Below, piece after piece: positions 16,382-23,681 of a DNA stretch of 23,681 nt (positions are counted from its first letter, which is position 1; every line of letters starts with the position of its first letter). Under the pieces are notes generated by a model. That model did no database searches. It was given only the letters and a program-made list of their open reading frames with translations, and was not told where the DNA came from. Made by a program: the position numbers and the translations under genes. The DNA comes from Hirudo medicinalis (taxonomy: Eukaryota; Annelida; Clitellata; Hirudinida; Hirudinidae), in contig MPNW01000028.1 of the NCBI GenBank assembly GCA_011800805.1, positions 75,352-99,032 of the forward strand. Reading direction: 5' to 3'.

Positions 16382-19241
16382 CTGGTACAGCATATGTTTG
16401 AATATTTTGAATATCAAATTTAATATAAAAAAAATTACATGCTTAAAAATATATATGTATACATGTTAATGTATATATTTTTCATAATAAGTGCAAGTAA
16501 TAATAATATTAAATAATAATAATAATAGTAATAATAATAACAATAATAATAATAATAGTAATAATAAATAATAAAAGTTTTATATTGATAATTTCTTATT
16601 GATTTCGCTATTTATGATTTAACGAAGTCCTTACATTAGGGGATGTAACATTGAATTTAGCATAAAATGAATTTTTCTGAAAACATGTTTGAAATATTAA
16701 AAATAATTAAATGAAAAAAAAAATAAAAGTAATTCTCTCATTGATTTATGACTTTGAAACGAAACATTTTAATAAAGAAAGTTCATCACGTGATCGATTT
16801 GAGGTCACGACCTTGAACCTTACTTTGAATTTGTTGCCGATGAGGGCAGTAACATGCAACATTGTTGAATTGACCAAAGCCAGTTGCATGAAATCGTTTA
16901 AATTTGCACTGTAGATGGTCATGAGGTGTTGCCTCAACATCGTAGAATGTTGTGCTCTTGTTGAATCAACATTTGAATGTTCTGGATTTTTTTCTTGAGC
17001 TTTTCCGGCTGGTTGTAGTTTGAGAATTTGAATTTTGAAGTGGAGGTCCTCAGCTTGAGATTTCGTTTGGAGAGTCTTGACAGTGTTTTGAAATGTTTTC
17101 GGTTTCTTCTTTCCAGGTTCCAAGAATTCAACGGCATTCGGTTTGGAATCCACGAAGTGCTTTTCAAGGCTGAGAGTCACTTTTCCTGAAACATGAAGCC
17201 TGATGGAAGGAGAGACTGTTGGAAAAAAAAGTAGCATGTATGAATCTTGGGATGAGATATCAAGATGTTGGTTCTTTCAAACAAGCGTCATCAACCACGT
17301 CATCATTTTCAGTAACACTATCACCACCGCCATCATCAACATCATCGGTATCCATACCATCACGGAAAGAACCACAAATCTGTCAACAACTCACAAACCA
17401 AGATGACAGAAGTCTCCATGGTAACTGGTCCTGAGACAGTTACAAAGTGAAATATCACCACGTTGAGTACAACTTCCTCCGTTGAGACAAGGAGAGTTGA
17501 GCTTGCAGTCGTTGGAGTTGTTTGATTCCGAGGAGCATGTTGTTGTTCCTGTAAGGAAACATAAATATTGTCAATGTCTTTATTTCGAAAATCTAAAAAT
17601 CGATTTTGAATAACTTAAACAATGCCAATTTTAATTAAACTCGATAAATGTAATTGTGAATGGAATTAATTTATATAAGAAATCTCCACCATCTTTTCCA
17701 TGAAATTCCATCAACTGCTCCACATCGAGTGCCTCGTCATTGACGACGAACCTCTTCATTTTCCCTCCGAAAATCCCAGTAGACCTCAGTCCAACTGACC
17801 ACAGCAACTCGGAGTTCAAAACGAGTGAAAGCTTTTTTCTGCATCCTCGCTTTGAAGATGTCTCTTTTCTGACAGTTGTCGAGGAAAATTTGACGACGTT
17901 GGAGCTTTCTATCCCTCCCAGGTGGAGGCAGCCGATGATGAGGTTCCTCATTTTATGGGCTTTCACGAGGTTCTTGTCGGTTCTGATGGGCAGCTTAAGG
18001 GAGTGTCGGTAATCGAGTTTTATGTATAAAATTTTGTTTCGCAAATTGTTGTCTTCTTTGAAGACTTTCAAGAACAAGAAGTGGAATTTGCCGTCAGTGA
18101 TTTCTGATGCCAAAGTGGTTCTGGAGAGCAAATGAGGGGAAGAAAGGGACTCATCCAAACTGGGAATCGAACCAAGGATGATGTGTAGGGAGCCTTAATT
18201 GAGTAGAATTGAATAAATGTGAATAAATTTGCAAGTCATTCGCATGTGATTTATTAAATTATTTGCAAAATATTAAAAAAAAAAATCGAACAAACTCCTT
18301 ACCGTCCACGATTTCGAGCGCGAGAAATCCTTGTTCGTGTCGATCGTCCTCATCGTCGTCTTCGTCATCATCGACCTCTTGATTTTGTTGGTAGTAGTTG
18401 TTGAAGTGCATCTCCAGGTTATCATCGTCATCATCATCAGGATCATCGTCCACGTGACGAAGCAACAAGACAGTTAGAACTGCGAACCTATCGACAGTTG
18501 AGAAGGAAAAACTCAGCGAAGCATCGCCGCCTGGCGAATGATTTGGAATTATTGTAACGCCCTGTCGAGTGGAAAGAAAATCGAGGCATCCTTTTGGCTT
18601 CGGTTCGCACCTGTTGATCGCCAGATGGCCGAAGGACTGAAATACTTTTGAACGGAAGGCTGTGGCTTCGAATCTCGGCGAAGGATTGACGTCGTCATCC
18701 TCGTGTAAATTGTGAGTGAGTTCGTGATGATGTTTTTCGTCAGAAAAGTTGTAATTATGTTTTTCATCATCACCATCGTCATCATCGTTATCGTCTTCCT
18801 CGCTCTTGAGTGGTTCGAAGACTTCAAAATGCAAACTATCGGACGATATTGTAATCTGCGACAGTGAAAATAAATTTATTACAAACGAGTAATCCCGTTA
18901 GATAATTTAATCTCGATTTCACGAAGCAAATTATTTCTACTTGTTTCAGGCAGCCTTGGAAGTTCCCAAGAATTTCGCTTTCGGTTTTGAAAGTCTTAGC
19001 GGGAAATTCCTGCAACGATCCTCCTAGGTGAATCACTTCGCTGGAAAACTCGGCCAAACTACCGACGGAAGTGCCACTACTTTTATGCATTCCATCGATC
19101 TCAACAGAAATCTGTGCACGAATTTGATAAAGAAACCATAAAATTAGAAATGATATTTCTCTTTTATTCAATTAATTCGAGATAACTTGCGTCAATCCTG
19201 AGTGATTATCTCACCTGGCAAATTCCTCGATTTGCGATGAG
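16246..19241 (-). CDS. Laminin-G/EGF protein, neurexin/axotactin type, partial
   Basis: Eight exons read on the minus strand; both ends are missing. Order: end of one laminin-G domain, a second complete laminin-G, an EGF-like domain, a third laminin-G, and the start of a fourth. This LamG-LamG-EGF-LamG order is that of neurexins and axotactin-like proteins, which act at cell surfaces in adhesion and synapse organisation; after an EGF, CNTNAP proteins would have a fibrinogen-like part, not seen here. Signatures: VIHLGG...FQGCLKQ; EIVDGSLHIILG; ITDGKFHFLFLKV; an EGF with six Cys. The second laminin-G is interrupted by two Asp-rich inserts. No signal peptide, transmembrane segment or tail was found. 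Phases join for the first seven exons; at least one exon is missing before the last. Confidence 0.78.
16500..16575. repeat. (AAT)n tract
   Basis: Interrupted AAT/AATAAT repeats in an intron of the laminin-G gene. Just before it, about 16444-16482, AAATATATATGTATACAT faces ATGTATATATTTTT as an AT-rich hairpin. Confidence 0.85.
16635..16676 (-). CDS. Candidate laminin-G microexon
   Basis: Fourteen codons (KNSFYAKFNVTSPN) between ATGTTTTCAG and AAT|GTAAGG, phase 0 at both ends, so it can follow exon 16824-17215 directly. Contains an N-glycosylation sequon NVT. Very AT-rich and short, so tentative. Confidence 0.4.
16824..17215 (-). CDS. Laminin-G domain 3, N-terminal half
   Basis: 130 codons from CCAACAG. 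Starts GVSPSIRLHVSGKVTLSLEK, has a long charged insert (Lys/Gln-rich), then HLMTIYSANLNDFMQLALVN and LIGNKFK before AAA|GTAAGG. The Leu-x-Ile...Phe-x-x-Leu-x-Leu-x-Asn pattern is that of laminin-G. Diverged, but phase and signals agree. Confidence 0.7.
17399..17548 (-). CDS. EGF-like domain exon
   Basis: 49 codons after CCTTACAG. Cysteines run C-x5-C-x5-C-x8-C-x-C-x9-C in CKLNSPCLNGGSC through CNC and YHGDFC, a standard EGF pattern without the calcium-binding Asp/Asn start. The donor CTTG|GTTTGT was chosen over the stronger-looking GTGAGT two bases later because only it keeps the next exon open. Confidence 0.88.
17690..18193 (-). CDS. Laminin-G domain 2, C-terminal half
   Basis: Begins GSLHIILGSIP, then ITDGKFHFLFLKVF, ILYIKLDYRHSL, IIGCLHLGGIE, an extra basic Lys/Ser-rich loop with a Cys, and GIFGGKMKRFVVNDEALD, the place where laminin-G domains usually have GC; here it is GG. 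Ends EFHGKDG, joining the EGF exon in phase. Confidence 0.84.
18303..18855 (-). CDS. Laminin-G domain 2, N-terminal half with Asp-rich inserts
   Basis: 184 codons. Starts ITISSDSLHFEVFEP and soon enters an Asp/His-rich insert. The recognisable laminin-G part is GCLDFLSTRQG, SLSFSFSTVDRFAVLTVLL; a second Asp-rich insert follows, then GFLALEIVDG at the donor GACG|GTAAGG. The inserts are encoded by GAT/GAC/GAG repeats like the non-coding arrays nearby and fall in what should be loops of the beta sandwich. Confidence 0.8.
18941..19111 (-). CDS. Laminin-G domain 1, C-terminal half
   Basis: 57 codons between GCACAG and CAA|GTAGAA. Contains ISVEIDG, then VIHLGG and GNFQGCLKQ, the typical laminin-G ending in which the Cys pairs within the domain. 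Confidence 0.82.
19215..19241 (-). CDS. Laminin-G gene exon 1 of those found, microexon
   Basis: Nine codons, LIANRGICQ, between AATTTCAG and CAG|GTGAGA, phase 0 at both ends. Joined to the next exon it gives RGICQISVEIDG, the usual laminin-G strand ending in the Val-Asp-Gly turn. The size is small, so confidence is limited. Confidence 0.55.
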
Positions 19242-19885
19242 CTGAAATTGGATAAAGACATGATCAGACTGACAGATCTGCTTTTACGCTCGTCCTTATC
19301 TTGACAGCAACGCCATTATTATTATCACAACCTTTACACCATCACCGCCATCATCACCTCGTCACAAGCACATCATAACAGCTGATTAATTCCTCATTTT
19401 CAATTAGCTGATTTGGTCGTTCGTGTCCGGAGGCATCTGAAAGTGGAGTATGCGTGACTGGAGTGAGTGATTGTCCTAATCCTTGGAGTCCCTAACCACG
19501 GCTGATTATCATCAAATCACTTCCAACCTCTCCTCAAGTCCGAGCAGTGCCAACTAAATTGGTTAACAGTTTCTTAATGCTCCTCCATTCAGATTGCTTT
19601 CCAGAGCCGAGGAGGTAAGGTGGACATTTCAGCACCATAACTTTGCCATCCCAGTGCACCTAGACGCACATCTCTTCCACATCTGCGGGGCTCCGTGGTA
19701 CCGTCCTCGGATGGTGTCGCTGTGTGCCTAATGGCTGCACCGTACAGGGAGAGCGTAATTAACAAATCGTTGAGGTACAAGTCGTCTGCTTGCTAATGCA
19801 ATCGACGCGATAGCAGGAATCGTAAAGGCGCGAAAATCGTCTTCGCTAACATAATAAAAGCTATAATTATCTAGACGGAGGGGAC
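19242..19885. other. Upstream flank or intron of laminin-G gene, GC-richer island
   Basis: About 19580-19790 is GC-richer than its surroundings and open on the minus strand for 63 codons (19780-19589) with no family recognised. On the plus strand 19570-19614 looks like a tiny exon (FLNAPPFRLLSRAEE) between TTAACAG and GAG|GTAAGG. Possibly an old mobile element or unrecognised exons. Confidence 0.35.
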
Positions 19886-20023
19886 CATAAAAATCATCAT
19901 CACCATCATCACTGCTAATTACTATGATTGTAATTAACTGCAATTTTTCGTCATCATCATCAAACCTTATCATCATCATCATCATCATCATCATCATCGT
20001 CGTCGTCGTCGTCATCGTCATCG

Positions 20024-20079
<56 letters not shown>

Positions 20080-20101
20080 GTCGTCGTCATCGTCATCGTC
20101 G

Positions 20102-20146
<45 letters not shown>

Positions 20147-20148
20147 CT
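19886..20148. repeat. (CAT)n/(CGT)n array
   Basis: A short CAT tract at about 19892-19912, then a long array from about 19969 to 20146 with three CGT-rich blocks separating pure CAT blocks. Reads as poly-Ile, poly-Met or poly-Asp depending on frame; not coding. Confidence 0.95.
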
Positions 20149-20935
20149 ACGATATGATACTCGAAGCCCCCATCAATCACCATCCCCCTCATCACCATTC
20201 ATCACAATCTCACTTTTTCATCGACGTCGTCTTCATCCTCTCGGTCGGTTGTCCTCAGCAGCCTGCACACCTTTGTAGCAGTGCAAATGTTTCATCCGAA
20301 AACAATTCTTCTCCTCAGATTTTAACTCACTTGTAAATTATTCTGGACAGCCGATCCAAGCTAATTTATTTCGATTAAACTTGGTTGAAATCGCCGTAAT
20401 AAATATAAATACATAAATATATTTACTGAAGATTTAAAAGTATTTCAACAACAAAAGTTGAACACAGGTGAATATTTAATGTGATTTCACACTTTTTTTT
20501 CTTGAATTTCTTGAAAACTGAATTTATTTAAAAATGTGAAGAATAGATGTTTTATGAGATTTTAATTGTTGAATGTGGCGTTGATATTTTGTGCTGTTTA
20601 AATATTTTATTCATCATTTTTGTAAAAACATGGATATTATTTTATAAATTGTTCGCTTCATGTAATTGCATGAATAAGACAAGTTATAATAAGACATTAA
20701 TTAAGTCGTAATGAACCCTTAACGAGCAAATGAACTTAAGGATGCGAGTCACCTCTTCAAATGCCATGTAAGATTTTTTAAGTAATGCTTCTCAGTGAGG
20801 ATGGATTAGAAGAAAAAACTTTGATTTACAACAATTTTCAAGATAAATTATTTTTATTCAAAATTGAACACAATGGTTACATTAATGATAAGATATTATT
20901 AATAACTATGTAATGTTTCGGTCACTTTTAAATCC
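20149..20935. other. Intergenic or intronic, nothing recognised
   Basis: AT-rich apart from a pyrimidine-rich start. No convincing exon, RNA gene or mobile element. Confidence 0.5.
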
Positions 20936-20939
20936 TTCG

Positions 20940-21250
20940 AATTAATTCTGAATAAGACCTCACAGAGAAGCATCCTCTAACAAAAGTGAGCACCTTTGAG
21001 GCCCACCATGTTGTGGTTTTCCACAAATTCCATGAATGTGCACAAAAAACTTCACTAATGACATCGTTAAGGAAGACATTACGCAGGACATTAGGCTGCA
21101 TGTGAGGTTGGACATTGTTGTCACAATTGGAGCCTTCGTCGAGCAGAAATTAAAACAAATTGTGGCAGACGAGGCGAAATGACCTCATTGAAATGCGAAT
21201 GACAACCAGGGATCAGAAGGATCAAAAGGCACTTGCTTGTCTTTGAAAGT
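20940..21250. other. GC-richer island with several open frames
   Basis: Open on both strands. Plus strand: ATG at 21036 to TGA at 21182 gives 48 codons including IVKEDITQDIRLHVRLDIVV; another plus frame contains STFEAHHVVVFHKFHECAQK. The minus strand is open for about 74 codons. Which frame, if any, is used cannot be told. May be an exon, a non-coding RNA or a decayed element. Confidence 0.35.
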
Positions 21251-22285
21251 TTCTCTGGTGACCACTTCAACTTGGAAAAAGTCTTTCCACTTTCAACGTT
21301 TCGTGTTTCATTCTTTCAATTTCTCTCTTTCAGTCTTGTTTTTTTTTTTAAGTTTTGTTCTGGATTTTACAATCGTGCAAAAGATTAGGTCGAATAAGAA
21401 ATTAAATCATTATATTCCACTGCGCTTAATTTACTAGAAATTCTTATTAATTGATTCATAAATAATACTTTAATACAAATAAATTAAACAAAGAGACCGA
21501 GAAATTGTTTGTCTGCCATGTTTGCGGAAAAATAAATCAGAAAAAGAAACAATTTTCAGTCTGGATTGAGTTTCAGGAGTAAAAATGGATTTGTTGGTCG
21601 TGTTGCATCAAACAAATCCTTGCCAATGTTGTGTTGTTTGCGCTAATGTCAGGTTGATGCATACATTAATGTCAAACGTGCATTGTTTTAATGTCATGTT
21701 TACTGTCATTAAAATCATTTAACAGCTTTTACCACCAAAACCGACAGAAAAGTAAACTCGAATCTCAAATATTTTCATCTGGAAACATCAACAAAACACA
21801 AACATCATCATCTAGTGCTTTTCAGTCGAAGGATTTCTTGGGATTTACTTTGGAATGAGAAAAGCATTTCAAACTCATTCATCCATTTTTTTCAAATGTA
21901 TTAATTTCATTTTAAATTATTAAATTAATCAATAATTTCATGATTTCTTATTAATAATTACATTATTATATAACATCTATTAATTATATGGTCACAGAAG
22001 CCAAACAGATGGACATAGTGAAACTCGTGATTTGATCTTTAATAACAAATTCAATGTGCTCCATAATATACTTGATCATTAATAACGTTATTAATTAACC
22101 TGAATACCATATCAATTATATCATTGCTACTACTTGTAATGTTAATAATTATACTAAGTAATAATATTTATTTCTAAGTAAAATAATTATAATAATTACC
22201 GAATAAATACTGCTTGGTTTGATCGACAGGTGCTTGAAATAAATAGTCATTCCTTCTTCCTTCCTCCATCCATTCATCGAAGCTC
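21251..22285. other. Intergenic or intronic, TAATGTCA cluster
   Basis: AT-rich, with no gene seen. Three exact TAATGTCA copies lie at 21644-21651, 21667-21674 and 21689-21696. Confidence 0.5.
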
Positions 22286-22500
22286 ATGTCTGATAGAGAC
22301 GATATCAACCTGTTGCCAGGTCATCCAGGTGATTATGGATCCACAAAAACACCTGACCTCGAACAGGATGAAGCTAAGGTGAACTGTTTTTGGATCGCTA
22401 AAAATAATTGGCTTTTTGATCAGCTTACCTTGTGGATTATGAATGCATGTTGGTGGTGGACCAACATTGGTTGGTGGATGTGTTTCGAACAAACAAATTA
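22286..22500. other. Exon-like pieces on both strands
   Basis: Plus: from ATG at 22286, LLPGHPGDYGSTKTPDLEQD runs to AAG|GTGAAC. Minus: ETHPPTNVGPPPTCIHNPQ ends at a very good donor CAAG|GTAAGC (22426). Each strand also has an AG about 45 bases on. Upstream support is missing for both, so no gene is called. Confidence 0.3.
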
Positions 22501-23426
22501 GAATGCAAATTTATGCATATTTTTAGTAACAATTTCAACATTTCATTCATTTCAAGAACCATTTGGATGCAAACGTTAAAATCGAATTTTGAAAAATAAA
22601 GAGGCTTTGAATTGTTTAAATTGTTACAGGCTGCCTCATCAACGTTCAAATAAACACGAACCTACAAACAATTGCATGCAAACACAAACCTAAGCATACA
22701 AAGTTTTTCTAACATATGCAAAGGCATCACTTATTCGTCCCGGGGGAAATTGTTACTGACCATAATTAATTCCCTACTGAAGCAGAAGAATTGAAACATA
22801 ATTTCCGCAAATATTTATTTTTGTGTTGTAATAATTTTAGTAATAATAAATTACAATTAATGTTTTAGTTTATTTAATTCTTTAACATCTTTCTTAACTC
22901 ATCCTGAATTTTTCTATTTTGAATTTTGTTAAAAATACTTTATATTACTTCGGTGTAATATGTAATCAAAGCTTTGTCCTGAAATTCGTTTATTTCACCA
23001 ACCACCATAAAAATATTGAACATCAATATTGTCATTTAAATTCATTAATTTTAAATATTTATTAAATTGTTTTTTCAAATATTATTAAAATATTGTTGTA
23101 GTTATTAATAAACTTGTCATTTGAATTAATTTAATAACTCCACCCACGAAAGGAAACCCCAAAGGATTGAACAAAACAACAAAACAAAGTAACAGGAAGC
23201 ATTCTCAACCACTTAAAATTCATGTCTTTCGTAAAACCAGCTCTGAATAAATTTGCATATTTAATCAAAACAATCTAATTGGACTGATTAATGAAAGTCC
23301 TCGTGAGCACAAATTGCACTCATTTCTTGGGTGAGACTAAAAGCAGGTTCTGACATGTCTGTTCTGACATTTTAGGTGGAATAAATTGTTAAGATATTCA
23401 CTTTTTAATCACTTTTTTATCCTTGC
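22501..23426. other. Intergenic or intronic, nothing recognised
   Basis: Very AT-rich. No open frame or repeat of note. Confidence 0.5.
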
Positions 23427-23567
23427 ATTCGTCGTCGTCGTCACCATCTTCATCAAAATCATCATCAGCAGCATCATCGTCGTCGTCGTCGTCGTCATCA
23501 TCATCATCATCGTCGTCGTCGTTGTGATCATCATCCTCATCATCCTCGTCGTAGTCATCATCATGGA
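23427..23567. repeat. (CAT)n/(CGT)n array
   Basis: Interrupted CAT and CGT units with some CAG and CCT. The acidic open frame on the minus strand (Asp runs) follows from the repeat and has no splice or domain support. Confidence 0.92.
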
Positions 23568-23681
23568 AATGGAAGGAAATGAATTTGAGCCTCTCGATTG
23601 ACTGAGTGAATATCATCGTTACTGTCACGATTGTTGTCACTAATCACGTTATTAATGTCACATCAAGTAGTTGTTCATGTT

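Noticed and set aside
19728..20198. 156-codon minus-strand open frame
   Set aside because: Most of it is the CAT/CGT array read as Met and Asp runs.
23398..23640. Acidic minus-strand open frame resembling an Asp-rich protein
   Set aside because: Explained by the trinucleotide array; no flanking exon evidence.

Overview
The window is animal nuclear DNA. It is AT-rich, its genes are split by short GT-AG introns, and it carries many GAT/ATC trinucleotide arrays. The readable proteins are metazoan: a JARID2 cofactor of Polycomb repressive complex 2, a SOCS-box Cullin-5 adaptor, and an extracellular laminin-G/EGF protein of neurexin/axotactin type. The fast-diverging invertebrate style would suit a lophotrochozoan such as an annelid, but that is only a guess. 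Comparisons with human and KDM5 proteins are from memory; no search was run.

Layout. 1-188: an unidentified exon-like open frame on the minus strand, cut by the window edge. 1198-7967: a minus-strand JARID2 homologue, rebuilt here as 19 coding exons whose reading phases all join; the first exon or exons are missing. Its introns hold a tRNA-derived SINE-like element (about 3776-3946), a 40-bp minisatellite (4238-4375) and simple repeats. 8889-10393: a plus-strand SOCS-box gene in three exons with a probable N-myristoylation signal. It is transcribed away from JARID2, so the two may share a control region at 7968-8888. 10394-16220: mostly non-coding, with GAT/CAT arrays, a 9-bp tandem repeat and AT-rich palindromes. 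16246-19241: a minus-strand laminin-G/EGF gene with Asp-rich inserts; both its ends are missing. 19242-23681: mainly intergenic or intronic, with two more CAT/CGT arrays, a GC-richer island at about 20940-21250 and three copies of TAATGTCA.

How the genes relate. JARID2 helps recruit and activate PRC2 on chromatin. This copy keeps JmjN, ARID, a catalytically dead JmjC and a decayed C5HC2 finger, and seems to retain the short Arg-Lys-Phe motif whose methylated lysine binds EED. The SOCS-box protein would bring substrates to an Elongin B/C-Cullin 5 ubiquitin ligase at a membrane. The laminin-G/EGF protein would act outside the cell or at the cell surface. Nothing shows a common pathway. The best leads are the divergent JARID2, the myristoylated SOCS-box protein and the poly-Asp inserts inside a laminin-G domain.
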